In this document: positions 1 to 8,100 of the stretch, one piece after another
Position numbering within the stretch: position 1 is the first letter of the stretch
Layout: every line of letters starts with the position of its first letter
Assembly (NCBI GenBank): GCA_040756415.1
Contig: JBFLYZ010000047.1
Coordinates: 1 to 29,554, forward strand
DNA length: 29,554 bases
Origin: JBFLYZ01 sp040756415
GTDB lineage: Bacteria; Bacteroidota; Bacteroidia; JADZBD01
Direction of reading: 5' to 3'
The notes under the pieces: generated by a model
The model's input: only the letters and a program-made list of their open reading frames with translations
The model's database searches: none
What the model was told of the DNA's origin: nothing
Made by a program: the position numbers and the translations under genes

Positions 1-59
1 AATGATTTTCTTTTGGACCGTGCCCGGCCGATCTTAGCGCTATCAAATCCTGACCCGCA

Positions 60-2822
60 ATGAGAAAACGTGTTATCATTATCATCAGCAGCCTGCTCTA
101 CGCCCTGAGCGGCATGGCGCAGAACGAGACCAAAAGATGGTACTTCGGCCGGAATGTAGGCCTCGACTTTACCGGTGGCCCTCCCGTAGTGACCACCACC
201 AGCAGCATGAACACCACAGAGGGCTGCACCAGCATTTCCGATGCCAGCGGCAACCTGCTGTTCTACACCCTGGGCGACACGGTATGGAACGCCAATCACC
301 AGATGATGCCCAATGGCGACAGCCTGCTGGGGCACTGGAGCAGCACCCAGTCGGCACTCATCGTCAAAAAGCCGGGCAGCGCCACGCAATACTATATTTT
401 CTGCACCGGTGGCCAGGCAGGGTTCCTGGGCGGATACTCCGGTCTTTCTTATTCTGTCGTGGACATGGCCTTGCAGTCGGGGCTGGGCGATGTAATCAGC
501 AAGAACAACCTGCTTTTACCCAATACCTGCGAGAAACTTACCGCTACCCTGCACTGCAACGGCACCGATGCATGGGTAATGGTGCATGAGTTCGGCACCA
601 ACGCGTTCTATGCGTACCCGGTCACCAGCTCGGGTGTAGGCGCTCCGGTGGTTACCAATATCGGGCCCATTATGGCTACCGGATTCGGCAACGCCACCAC
701 CCTCGGCCAGATGAAATTCTCACCCAACGGCCGTAAGCTGGCCACCGTTACCTACGCCTTCCAGATCCCTTCCTGCCTGCTCGACTTCGACCCCTCGACC
801 GGCATACTTTCCAACCCCATCAATATACCCATGAACGGCTATGGGGTGGAGTTCTCTCCCGATGGCACCAAGCTCTATTTTGCCGCCCAGCAGATCAGCA
901 CCACCAACTGGGGCGTTTACCAGTTCGACCTCTGCGCGCCTAACATCCCCGCCTCGCAGGTGCTCGTCAGCAATAATCCTTATGAAGACGTACAGAGCCT
1001 GCAGCTTGCCCCGGACGACAAAATATACGTTGCCCGCTGGAACAGCTTCGGCCCGGGCTATAACCTGGCCCTGGCCTGCATCAACAGCCCCGATGTGCAG
1101 GGCCTGGCCTGCACTTATGTTGACAGCGCCATTTACCTGAATGGCAGGGAAAGCGGATTCGGGCTGCCGGGATTCGTGACCAGTTTTTTTTACCATCCAC
1201 CGCAGTTCACCTCCACCACGGTGTGCCTCTACGATACCACCTGGTTCACGATCAGGTGCAATACCGATATATGGGATTCGGTTCGATGGAACTTTAACGA
1301 TCCGCCCAGCGGGATCAATAACACCTCCGCTTCGGTTAATCCCGGCCATATTTTCACCGCGCCCGGAAATTACAACGTGCAGCTCATCGTGTATTTCGAA
1401 TGCCGGACCGATACGGTGTACAATGTGGTAACGGTCAATGCGCCACCCGCGCTTTCCCTCTCGGCCAACGATACCATCTGTACGGGCAATTCCGCCACGC
1501 TTACCGCCACGGGCAACTCGGTCAGCTATAGCTGGACACCTTCCACCGGCCTGAACACCACCACCGGCTCAGCGGTAACGGCCTCACCCACATCAAGCAT
1601 TACGTATAACGTGATCGGCACGAGCGCGGCAGGCTGCATGGATACGGCTTCCGTCAGCGTGACCGTGGTCGCCCCTCCCCTTGCAGCGGTGAGCGGAAAC
1701 ACCACCATCTGCAGCGGCAACAGCGCCACCCTTACCGGCTCGGGTGGACCCCTTTTCTCCTGGAGCAATGGCGCCACTACCGCATCCATCACCGTAAACC
1801 CTACGGTTACTACCACCTATACCTTGACCGTGAGCAACAGCGGTTGCAGCGACACGGCTGCCTTCACCCTTACCGTGGTCAGCGGGGTGAATGCCGCCAT
1901 TATGGGAACCAATACCATCTGCACCGGCAGCAGCGCCACGCTCACCGGTTCGGGGCTGGGAAGCTACAGTTGGAGCACGGGCGCCACCACCACCGCCATA
2001 AACGTTTCGCCAACGGCCACCACCACCTATACGCTGATCGTTACCAGCGGCACCTGTGCCGATACCGCCAGCTTTACGGTTACAGTGGTTCCTCCGCCCA
2101 GCGTCAGCATCAGCGGCAACAGCCCTGTTTGCCCGGGAAGCACCACCACGCTCTCGGCCAGCGGGGCTGCATCCTATAGTTGGAGCTCGGGGGCCACCAC
2201 GCAATCGGTGAACATTACTCCCACAGCCACCACAACCTATACCGTTATCGGCTCGAACGGGGTTTGCACCGACACCGCTTCGATCACGATCAATACGCTT
2301 AACGCGCCCGCAGCGAACGCTGGCAACGATGCCACCATTTCCATCGGGAATTACACCACGCTGAGCGGAAGCGGAGGCGGAACATACAACTGGAGCCCAG
2401 CCACCGGCCTGAGCTGCACCGCCTGCCCCAACCCAACGGCCAGTCCCACAGCAACCACCACGTATTATCTTACCGTAACCGATGCCAACGGCTGCCAGAA
2501 TACGGATACCGTTACCGTTTACGTTTCGCTGAACTGCAACGCGGCCGAAGGCGAGATATTCATACCGGATGTGTTCTCTCCCAATCATGACGGGAATAAC
2601 GATGTGCTGTACGTCAGGGGCGGTGGAATGAAAAGTATCGCGTTCAGCGTGTACGACCGCTGGGGTAACAGAGTATTCGAGAGCAGCAGCCAGGATATGG
2701 GATGGGACGGCACTTTCAAAGGAAAAGAGCTGGATCCGGGAGTATATATCTACGTGCTGACCGTTACCTGCTATTCGGATGAGGATTTCATATTCAAAGG
2801 CAATATCACCCTGCTCCGCTAA
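60..2822 (+). CDS. T9SS type B cargo protein with Ig-like repeats
   Basis: Large secreted protein of 920 aa. Residues 1-21 form a signal peptide (basic start, IIIISSLLYAL core, cleavage near GMAQ). About 25-375 is a WD/propeller-like N-terminal region opening with WYFGRNVGLDF and containing two FSPNG/FSPDG-type blade motifs, common at the start of such cargo. About 385-460 is PKD-like (GHIFTAPGNYNVQL). About 462-826 holds five Ig-like repeats of roughly 70-77 aa, each with a Cys-x-Gly-type strand near the start (ICTG, ICSG, VCPG), an SYSWS-type strand and a TTTYT strand. Residues 832-920 are a gliding-motility-associated C-terminal (CHU_C, type B sorting) domain with FSPNHDGNNDVL, YDRWGNRVFE and GVYIYVL. 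Type B cargo is exported by T9SS and held at the surface with the help of PorP/SprF-like partners, and one follows 39 nt downstream. The natural ligand is not evident; adhesin or surface-layer roles are inference. Confidence 0.92.
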   Translation: MRKRVIIIISSLLYALSGMAQNETKRWYFGRNVGLDFTGGPPVVTTTSSMNTTEGCTSISDASGNLLFYTLGDTVWNANHQMMPNGDSLLGHWSSTQSALIVKKPGSATQYYIFCTGGQAGFLGGYSGLSYSVVDMALQSGLGDVISKNNLLLPNTCEKLTATLHCNGTDAWVMVHEFGTNAFYAYPVTSSGVGAPVVTNIGPIMATGFGNATTLGQMKFSPNGRKLATVTYAFQIPSCLLDFDPSTGILSNPINIPMNGYGVEFSPDGTKLYFAAQQISTTNWGVYQFDLCAPNIPASQVLVSNNPYEDVQSLQLAPDDKIYVARWNSFGPGYNLALACINSPDVQGLACTYVDSAIYLNGRESGFGLPGFVTSFFYHPPQFTSTTVCLYDTTWFTIRCNTDIWDSVRWNFNDPPSGINNTSASVNPGHIFTAPGNYNVQLIVYFECRTDTVYNVVTVNAPPALSLSANDTICTGNSATLTATGNSVSYSWTPSTGLNTTTGSAVTASPTSSITYNVIGTSAAGCMDTASVSVTVVAPPLAAVSGNTTICSGNSATLTGSGGPLFSWSNGATTASITVNPTVTTTYTLTVSNSGCSDTAAFTLTVVSGVNAAIMGTNTICTGSSATLTGSGLGSYSWSTGATTTAINVSPTATTTYTLIVTSGTCADTASFTVTVVPPPSVSISGNSPVCPGSTTTLSASGAASYSWSSGATTQSVNITPTATTTYTVIGSNGVCTDTASITINTLNAPAANAGNDATISIGNYTTLSGSGGGTYNWSPATGLSCTACPNPTASPTATTTYYLTVTDANGCQNTDTVTVYVSLNCNAAEGEIFIPDVFSPNHDGNNDVLYVRGGGMKSIAFSVYDRWGNRVFESSSQDMGWDGTFKGKELDPGVYIYVLTVTCYSDEDFIFKGNITLLR

Positions 2823-2861
2823 CCGACACATAAAAAACCCAACTTATATTCTATCAGAACC

Positions 2862-3893
2862 ATGAGAACAAAAAGAACCCTGCTGGCATTCGCGACAAGC
2901 TGCCTCGCATTCTTTTCACAAGCACAGGACATACACTTTTCCCAGATCAATGAAACGCCTTTGCTGATCAACCCGGCCAACGCGGGCCTGGGCTGCGATA
3001 TGCGCGCCATACTCAACTACCGCACGCAGTGGAGCAGCGTTACCACGCCTTATAAGACCTTTGCCGCCTCGTACGAGATGAAGCTGCTGAAAAAAAAGCC
3101 GAAAGGGAACCTGGGGCTGGGCGTTTACGCGTTTAACGATAAGGCCGGCACCTCTAACCTGTCGACCTCGCAGTTCACGCTGGCCTTTTCAGGCATGATC
3201 AGCCTCGACAAGAGCAATACCCTTTCCGCGGGCATATCGGGCGGCTACAACCAGCGCAGTTGTACCACGGCCGGCCTGAAATGGGACAGCCAGTATGACG
3301 GAACGGGATACAACTCTTCGCTCGGAACGAACGAGAGTTTCACGGATGCCCGCTTCGGCTACGCGGATTTCAACGCGGGAATTCAGTGGAGCTACGGGCA
3401 GGGCGAACGTTACATCACGGCCAAGGATGAGATCAAGATGAACGCTGGCGTATCCTTCCATCACTTTAACAGGCCCGAGCAGGTGTTCTACGCATCGGGC
3501 GAGCGGCTGAACAGCCGCATCACCGCGCATGGCGGATGTATTTTCGGGATCAGCAATACCAACGTGTTTGTGGCGCCCAGCTTTATCTATCACCGGCAGG
3601 GCACGCAAACCGAGACCATGGCCGGCTCTATGCTCAAGTTCCGCGTTTCGGAAGATTCGAAATATACTGGCTTTAAGAAGGGAGCCTCTTTTTCCCTGGG
3701 CGGATTTTACCGGGTGAGGGATGCTTTTGTCGCGGTAGCGCAGTTCGAACTGGGGCAATATTCGATAGCCATGAGCTACGATATCAATGTTTCATCGCTC
3801 ACCCAGGCCAGCAAAGGGCGAGGTGGCTTTGAGATCAGCCTGCGCTTTGTGAACCCTAACCCATACGTATTCAAATCGGCTTCGAGGATGTAA
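2862..3893 (+). CDS. PorP/SprF family T9SS outer-membrane protein
   Basis: Protein of 343 aa with a signal peptide (residues 1-22, ending FFSQAQ) followed by DIHFSQINETPLLINPANAG, the hallmark N-terminus of the PorP/SprF family. Alternating aromatic beta-strands and the length (~300-350 aa) fit an outer-membrane beta-barrel. SprF-like members are needed for export or surface attachment of a particular type B cargo, usually encoded next to them. Here the cargo gene lies immediately upstream with a 39-nt gap and the same direction, so the two are probably one operon and a dedicated pair. The barrel ends at residue 343 with no extra OmpA-like domain. The family is clear; the partner assignment is inferred from context. 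Confidence 0.92.
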   Translation: MRTKRTLLAFATSCLAFFSQAQDIHFSQINETPLLINPANAGLGCDMRAILNYRTQWSSVTTPYKTFAASYEMKLLKKKPKGNLGLGVYAFNDKAGTSNLSTSQFTLAFSGMISLDKSNTLSAGISGGYNQRSCTTAGLKWDSQYDGTGYNSSLGTNESFTDARFGYADFNAGIQWSYGQGERYITAKDEIKMNAGVSFHHFNRPEQVFYASGERLNSRITAHGGCIFGISNTNVFVAPSFIYHRQGTQTETMAGSMLKFRVSEDSKYTGFKKGASFSLGGFYRVRDAFVAVAQFELGQYSIAMSYDINVSSLTQASKGRGGFEISLRFVNPNPYVFKSASRM

Positions 3894-3909
3894 GCGCGGA
3901 AAGGCCCCC

Positions 3910-4278
3910 CTATTCCGGCCGGCCGCCTTTTAAAGTATAGTCGCGGTCGTCCGCTGCCTCGCTATTGAACATATCGCTTTCTGAAAGCATGCGATGAAGC
4001 TTCTCCAGTCCTTCCTGGTTTTGCGGGGCTTCCAGGAATAAGCCGCCCCAGGTATCGCGCGAGAGGCGGAACGGGCCCAGGTCGGAGTGCAACTGCCAGC
4101 ATATCTCATCGTTTGCCCATATATCCTCCTGCGAGACCACCTGCAGCCTGACCGGGGCGAGCACGGCCGAGAGCGCGGCCAGGAGAGGATCGCTGGCAGT
4201 GCCCCATCCGAACTCGATCATCATCTCCATGCCCCCGTAAGCGGGACGGTATTTATAGGTATAGCGCTTCTCCTCCAT
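3910..4278 (-). CDS. hypothetical protein, 122 aa
   Basis: Small acidic cytosolic-looking protein with no signal peptide or membrane segment. I do not recognise the family. I chose the ATG at 4278 (MEEKRYTYKYRP) over an in-frame start 30 nt upstream because a TAGATTTG promoter element ends 11 nt before it, and the longer start would lie upstream of the expected transcript 5' end. It ends 17 nt from the convergent PorP/SprF gene. The sequence is rich in Trp, Glu and Asp, with two short predicted helices near the C-terminus (QEGLEKLHRMLSESDMF). Function unknown. Confidence 0.7.
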   Translation of the reverse strand: MEEKRYTYKYRPAYGGMEMMIEFGWGTASDPLLAALSAVLAPVRLQVVSQEDIWANDEICWQLHSDLGPFRLSRDTWGGLFLEAPQNQEGLEKLHRMLSESDMFNSEAADDRDYTLKGGRPE

Positions 4279-4289
4279 TATTATGCATT

Positions 4290-4297
4290 CAAATCTA
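4290..4297 (-). promoter_or_regulatory. -7 promoter element of the 3910-4278 gene
   Basis: On the minus strand this reads TAGATTTG, an exact match to the Bacteroidetes TAnnTTTG -7 box, 11 nt before the chosen ATG at 4278. I see no TTTG at the -33 distance. Confidence 0.5.
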
Positions 4298-4307
4298 ATG
4301 AATTCCA

Positions 4308-4342
4308 TTTGTATCCGCGAGCGCTTAAAAAAGCTACCTTTG
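4308..4342 (+). promoter_or_regulatory. Promoter of the DEAD-box helicase gene
   Basis: TTTG at 4308-4311 and TACCTTTG at 4335-4342 are separated by 23 nt, within the range reported for Bacteroidetes promoters (TTG-N17-23-TAnnTTTG). Transcription would begin near 4349, giving a leader of about 47 nt. It lies back to back with the promoter of the small minus-strand gene. Confidence 0.6.
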
Positions 4343-4372
4343 CACTTGTTCCGATTTACCTGCTTAGGTGTT

Positions 4373-4399
4373 GAGGAGAATTAATACGAGATGAAGTGA
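4373..4399 (+). promoter_or_regulatory. SD-like site and two-codon upstream ORF at the helicase start
   Basis: GAGGAG at 4373-4378 is followed 12 nt later by an ATG at 4391 that is out of frame with the helicase and reads ATG AAG TGA. Its TGA (4397-4399) overlaps the helicase GTG start (4396-4398). The layout could be a minimal upstream ORF that hands ribosomes to the GTG start, or a small sequence error at the 5' end. Sequence alone does not decide. Confidence 0.4.
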
Positions 4400-5619
4400 A
4401 CTTCAGTGAATTCCATTTTGAGCCCCAGCTTGCTGAAGGGCTCAGCTACATGAACTTTAAGGACGCCACCCCCGTGCAGCAGCAGGCCATACCGCTGATC
4501 ATGCAGGGACGCGACCTCATTGCCTGCGCGCAAACCGGAACGGGAAAGACCGCAGCCTACCTGCTTCCCGTTCTGAACAATATCATCAAGAGCGGCAGCA
4601 AAGGCATCAATACGCTGGTGATCGTGCCTACGCGCGAGCTGGCCCTGCAGATCGACCAGCAGCTCGAGGGCTTTAGCTATTTCGTGGGCATCAGCCACCG
4701 GGCCATATTCGGAGGCAGCGATGGGATCGTGTTCGAAAGCGAGAAGCGCTCGCTCACCGAAGGGGCCGATGTGCTGATCGCAACCCCCGGCAGGCTGATG
4801 GCCCACCTGGCCATGGGCTACGTGAAATTCGATACCCTGAAGCACCTGATACTTGACGAGGCCGACCGCATGCTCGACATGGGCTTTGTGGACGATATCA
4901 TGAAGATCATCTCGTACCTGCCCAAGCAGCGGCAAACGCTTATGTTCAGCGCCACCATGCCGCACAAGATACGCGAGCTGGCGCATAAGATATTGCATCA
5001 GCCGGAGCAGATCAACATCGCGGTGAGCAAACCAGCCGAAGGCATACTTCAGGCCGCTTACCTTACCTATGACCAGCAAAAAACCCCTTTGCTGAAAGAG
5101 CTGGTGGCCGGCAAGGATATCGACAGCGTTATCGTGTTCGCCTCTACCAAGCAGAAGGTGAAGAACCTGGAGCGCGAGCTGGTGCAGAAGGGCGTGAGAG
5201 CCCGCGCCATTCACTCCGACCTGGAGCAAAGCGAGCGCGAGAACGTGATGCTCGACTTCAAGCACCGCAAGTTTCCCGTATTGGTGGCTACTGACATCGT
5301 TTCGCGCGGTATCGACATAGAAGGAATAGGGCTGGTGGTGAACTACGATGTGCCGGGCGATGCCGAGGATTATGTGCACCGCATCGGCCGCACGGCCCGT
5401 GCCGACCGCACGGGAGTGGCCATTACCTTTATCAATGAGCCCGATATTCCCAAATTCTTCCGCATCGAGCGCCTGCTGGAAAAAGAAGTGAAAAAACTGC
5501 CTCTTCCCATCGACCTGGGCCAGGGGCCGGCCTACGACCCTTCATCGCACAGCAAACAGCAGCGCAGGAGCGGTGGAGGTTTCCGCAAGAAAGGCTTCAG
5601 CCGAAACAAAAGAAAATAA
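4396..5619 (+). CDS. DEAD-box ATP-dependent RNA helicase (RhlE-like)
   Basis: Cytosolic RNA helicase of 407 aa that unwinds short RNA duplexes or remodels RNA-protein complexes using ATP. The full motif set is visible: Q motif around 6-30 (TPVQQQAIP), motif I AQTGTGKT (45-52), Ia PTRELA (78-83), Ib TPGR (130-133), II DEAD (154-157), III SAT (185-187), V SRGID (303-307) and VI HRIGRTAR (328-335). The C-terminal tail (about 385-407) is short and basic with Gly, Arg and Lys (RRSGGGFRKKGFSRNKRK), typical of RNA-contacting tails. The length suits the RhlE group. The only start compatible with the N-terminal Q-motif region is a GTG. The gene has its own promoter; ribosome assembly or cold adaptation is the usual role of the group and is inference here. 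Confidence 0.95.
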   Translation: MNFSEFHFEPQLAEGLSYMNFKDATPVQQQAIPLIMQGRDLIACAQTGTGKTAAYLLPVLNNIIKSGSKGINTLVIVPTRELALQIDQQLEGFSYFVGISHRAIFGGSDGIVFESEKRSLTEGADVLIATPGRLMAHLAMGYVKFDTLKHLILDEADRMLDMGFVDDIMKIISYLPKQRQTLMFSATMPHKIRELAHKILHQPEQINIAVSKPAEGILQAAYLTYDQQKTPLLKELVAGKDIDSVIVFASTKQKVKNLERELVQKGVRARAIHSDLEQSERENVMLDFKHRKFPVLVATDIVSRGIDIEGIGLVVNYDVPGDAEDYVHRIGRTARADRTGVAITFINEPDIPKFFRIERLLEKEVKKLPLPIDLGQGPAYDPSSHSKQQRRSGGGFRKKGFSRNKRK

Positions 5620-5663
5620 TCCTTTGATACAGGCCGGGTATGTTCCCCTCAACCAGAAGATCT

Positions 5664-5870
5664 TTACATCTGTCCGTTTTCCTCGGCCAGGCGTATAGCA
5701 TCAATGGTGTTGCGGGCCTGAAGCTTGGCCAGTATATTCTCCCTGTGCTTTTCTATGGTATGTACGCTCCTGCACAGCAGCTCAGCGATCTGCCTGCTGG
5801 TCATTCCCCGTTTGAGAAGGCGCAGTATCTCCGTTTCGCGCGCGGTCAGCCGCACCGTGTTCACAGTCAT
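5664..5870 (-). CDS. Stand-alone LuxR-type HTH protein
   Basis: A 68-aa protein made almost entirely of a LuxR C-terminal (GerE/NarL) DNA-binding domain: LTARETEILRLLKRGMTSRQIAELL, then RSVHTIEKHRENILAKL and NTIDAIRLA. It has no receiver or sensor domain, unlike usual response regulators of about 210 aa. An in-frame TTG 48 nt upstream would only add a phenylalanine/valine-rich stretch, so I chose the ATG at 5870. No residual receiver coding is visible upstream, so it is either a true domain-only regulator or the surviving end of a former response regulator. It is convergent with the helicase gene (44-nt gap). Target genes unknown. Confidence 0.75.
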   Translation of the reverse strand: MTVNTVRLTARETEILRLLKRGMTSRQIAELLCRSVHTIEKHRENILAKLQARNTIDAIRLAEENGQM

Positions 5871-5962
5871 GTTTCGTGCAATTGGCGGGCGCGCTGTAAC
5901 AACGAAAAAAAACCGCAAATAGTATATAGGCCGGCCACGTACGGAATTTGTAACTTGCAGCT

Positions 5963-6469
5963 ATGCTGCGCATATCCATCCTGATCATCTTGCTCAATTC
6001 AGCAATAGAATTGCGGGGGCAGGATAATGAAATACGAAGAGCCGCATCACCGGGAATAGGATTTGGCTTTTTGCTGACCAAACCCAACAAACTCGATTTT
6101 AATTTAAATTATCATTGGGTCAAGTACGTCTATAACGGCAAATTCGACTATTACCACATCAGCGGACTTTTTGCCGGTGTGAACAGCCACAGGCTGAACA
6201 ATAGCCTATATATTGGTCAGCAGGCCGGAGCCTATTACCATTTTTTTATCTGGGAAATGACGCTGCGATCCGCAATCACCTTTGAAAGTAACCTGAAAGG
6301 CGATAAGCGAATAGGGGCCGAGGCCGGCCTGGGGTGGATGTGCCTCTTTGTTTATTACGGTTATTACTACCCTCTCGGCAGTATTGAGCATCCTTCAGTG
6401 CAGGCCAACCGGCTGGGCATCCGGATCATTCTCAACCCGGCCGGAATAAAAGCCACGCCCTGGAATTAA
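5963..6469 (+). CDS. Exported hypothetical protein, possible small beta-barrel
   Basis: A 168-aa protein with a signal peptide at residues 1-20 (MLRISILIILLNSAIELRGQ) and then a mature part rich in Tyr, Gly and alternating hydrophobic strands (for example WVKYVYNGKFDYYHISGLF and AGAYYHFFIWEMTLRSAI). This pattern suggests a small outer-membrane or periplasmic beta-structure. I do not recognise a named family. It is divergent from the LuxR-type gene, with 92 nt between the two starts. Envelope location is inferred from the leader and composition only. Confidence 0.7.
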   Translation: MLRISILIILLNSAIELRGQDNEIRRAASPGIGFGFLLTKPNKLDFNLNYHWVKYVYNGKFDYYHISGLFAGVNSHRLNNSLYIGQQAGAYYHFFIWEMTLRSAITFESNLKGDKRIGAEAGLGWMCLFVYYGYYYPLGSIEHPSVQANRLGIRIILNPAGIKATPWN

Positions 6470-6472
6470 AAA

Positions 6473-6512
6473 ATACGGCAAAAGCCGCAGGTAAATACGC
6501 TTTATGCCGTAT
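6473..6512 (+). other. Stem-loop downstream of the exported-protein gene
   Basis: 6473-6485 pairs with 6499-6512: 8 bp (ATACGGCA/TGCCGTAT), a bulged A at 6504, then 5 bp (AAAGC/GCTTT), with a 13-nt loop. It begins 4 nt after the stop codon. No T tract follows, so it may be an mRNA 3' end or a weak terminator rather than a classical intrinsic terminator. Confidence 0.4.
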
Positions 6513-6675
6513 GGCGTCCTTACAGTCCCTGGCTACTTTTGCCACCGGGTGCCGGGCAGCAGGGAGTTTAAAAACGAGAGCGCGTTTTTGGCCCTAGCCG
6601 TTTCCGGCACTCTTCTTCTTTTCTCATTTCTTTGTGACTTTTTCCTTTAGCGTTATCGTATTAAAAACTCATACT

Positions 6676-7063
6676 ATGAGAAACGCTTACTATTCCTCCT
6701 GCTCATCCATTTTGCCGTCAGTACCGGGCCTTCAGGGAAAAAGGCCAACTACCGTCCATGCACCAAATCAGCATACGCCAGTAACTCCTTCCAGGGAAAC
6801 GGGATCGGCAAGCAGAACGTACTTACAGCATACAATCAGACATGCAGTGGTTATCCCGGGCGATTTCGCTTTTACCCGCCTCGTTCAACTGTGATGCGAA
6901 AGGGAAGATTGTGCTCGCGCTCTTTACTCCAGTTAAAAACTTTTATCTGCTCAACAGCACAGGTTTTGACAAAATGAACATTTCAGAAGGCATGGCATAT
7001 AATTTTCAGATGAAGGATATGAGCAACGAGATCAAAGCAGCAAGGATCTGGCGGATTACCTGA
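6676..7063 (+). pseudogene. Probable frameshifted remnant of an exported protein gene
   Basis: The ATG at 6676 is followed by ATGAGAAACGC. Read in that frame it gives no sensible leader, but shifting by one base after the second codon gives MRKRLLFLLLIHFAVS, a textbook signal peptide, continuing as GPSGKKANYRPCTKSAYASN and on to about residue 60. A second shift near 6850-6890 reaches a third frame with a plausible C-terminal half (FNCDAKGKIVLALFTPVKN to IKAARIWRIT) that stops at 7061-7063. The first lesion fits loss of one A from an AAAA run: the intact gene at position 60 has four As at the same place. So it is a decayed exported protein of about 130 aa, or the sequence carries two indel errors. 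Family not recognised. Confidence 0.5.
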
Positions 7064-7081
7064 ACTTGAATTCCTGACCGT

Positions 7082-7717
7082 TTACGGAGCAATGAAATAA
7101 CTTCGTAATCGGCCTTCCTGCACCACACAGGATCCATTGGTAAACTGAAGAGAAGTACGAACCATTCCAACGTTTTCAGCATATTGAAAGTCATGGATAT
7201 CATACGGTCCAACGCAATTATCCCATACTCCATCCAGCTTTTCCCAAACATAGGCTGCATTTAATGTTCGGAAGGTGCCCACAGGCACCGTTACTACTTC
7301 ACCGATATCCCTCATTACCCTGTATTTCTTTACCTGGCCCATATTGCTCATGTAAAGAGTATCGGTAAAGTTGGTGGCTGAAAACGAAATGCCTCCCCAC
7401 GGATTAACCAGGTAGCCTGCAGAATCCCTCCAATACTCCCTAAAAGGCTGGGAAGCGAAGTACCAGGTACCTACCCTTATCGCAAAGGTATCATTCCCGA
7501 TGATGGTATCACCCGCTATATAAACGCTATCAGTAAGGCCTATTGGCCATTCATTTCCCAAAGTATCCACCGAATACCAGTCGTAAACCCAATAACTGCC
7601 AACAGACATTGGAGTATAATCAGGAACGACCGATCGTGGCTCAAGTATTGGCTTGTCTTTTGAACAGGAATAGAGCAAGATCAAAACTACTCCCGTCCCC
7701 CGGAAAAATTTACTCAT
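7082..7717 (-). CDS. Putative lipoprotein
   Basis: A 211-aa protein with a lipoprotein leader: MSKFFRGTGVVLILLYSCSKD has a lipobox LYSC with Cys18 as the lipidated residue, followed by a Ser/Lys/Asp stretch. The mature part (MSVGSYWVYDWYSVDTLGNE, then DTIIGNDTFAIRVGTWYF and VPVGTFRTLNAAYVWEK) resembles the many small Bacteroidetes lipoproteins that begin with a GSYWVY-type motif, probably beta-rich and anchored in an envelope leaflet. No catalytic motif is seen. It stands alone, convergent with the pseudogene at 6676-7063. Its 5' side borders the tandem array that starts near 7806. Confidence 0.75.
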   Translation of the reverse strand: MSKFFRGTGVVLILLYSCSKDKPILEPRSVVPDYTPMSVGSYWVYDWYSVDTLGNEWPIGLTDSVYIAGDTIIGNDTFAIRVGTWYFASQPFREYWRDSAGYLVNPWGGISFSATNFTDTLYMSNMGQVKKYRVMRDIGEVVTVPVGTFRTLNAAYVWEKLDGVWDNCVGPYDIHDFQYAENVGMVRTSLQFTNGSCVVQEGRLRSYFIAP

Positions 7718-7805
7718 GACGAGTGGTTTACGCCACTATAACGGCATTTTCAGCGTTTTATTGCTTCGAAGAAGTACAAGAAAGGAAATCATTGGAAAAT
7801 ACCTG

Positions 7806-8100
7806 CCCATCAATCATATCAGCGCATCAGTACATCAACACATCAATAATCGGCACATCATCTCATCAACACTTCAATACATTAACCAATCTGCACATCA
7901 ACTCATCTGCACATCAACTCATCTACACATCAACCAATCTGCACATCAACCAATCTGCACATCAACCAATCTGCACATCAACTCATCTGCACATCAACCA
8001 ATCTGCACATCAACTCATCTGCACATCAACCAATCTGCACATCAACTCATCTGCACATCAACCAATCTGCACATCAACTCATCTGCACATCTGCACATCA
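7806..8100 (-). repeat. 16-nt (2 x 8) tandem repeat array after the cyclophilin gene
   Basis: The core, 7891-8082, holds twelve 16-nt units of two types on the plus strand: A = CTGCACATCAACTCAT and B = CTGCACATCAACCAAT, in the order A A B B B A B A B A B A (the third with one change). From 7955 the pattern is a regular 32-nt BA repeat. Each unit is two 8-mers, and 8083-8098 has two CTGCACAT-type octamers in a row. From 7890 back to about 7806 the array decays into octamers sharing CATCA (7822-7829, 7830-7837, 7838-7845). The array runs into the cyclophilin stop codon (8098-8100). In the sense of that gene every unit has a TGA. From 7718 to about 7805 I see only a 5-bp inverted repeat (7722-7726/7733-7737). 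Confidence 0.95.

Noticed and set aside
1593..2831. 412-aa minus-strand frame
   Set aside because: Antisense to the T9SS cargo gene, rich in Gly, Arg and Ala, with no domain; a shadow of a repetitive GC-rich coding sequence.
3900..3931. Terminator between the PorP/SprF gene and the 3910-4278 gene (AAAGGC/GCCTTT)
   Set aside because: The arms are short, the loop is long, and the T run is part of the stem and lies inside the minus-strand gene; too weak to annotate.
4381..5379. 332-aa minus-strand frame
   Set aside because: Antisense to the DEAD-box helicase; His/Leu/Gln-rich shadow translation without motifs.
7806..8100. CRISPR array
   Set aside because: Units are 16 nt and directly adjacent, with no unique spacers and no cas genes.
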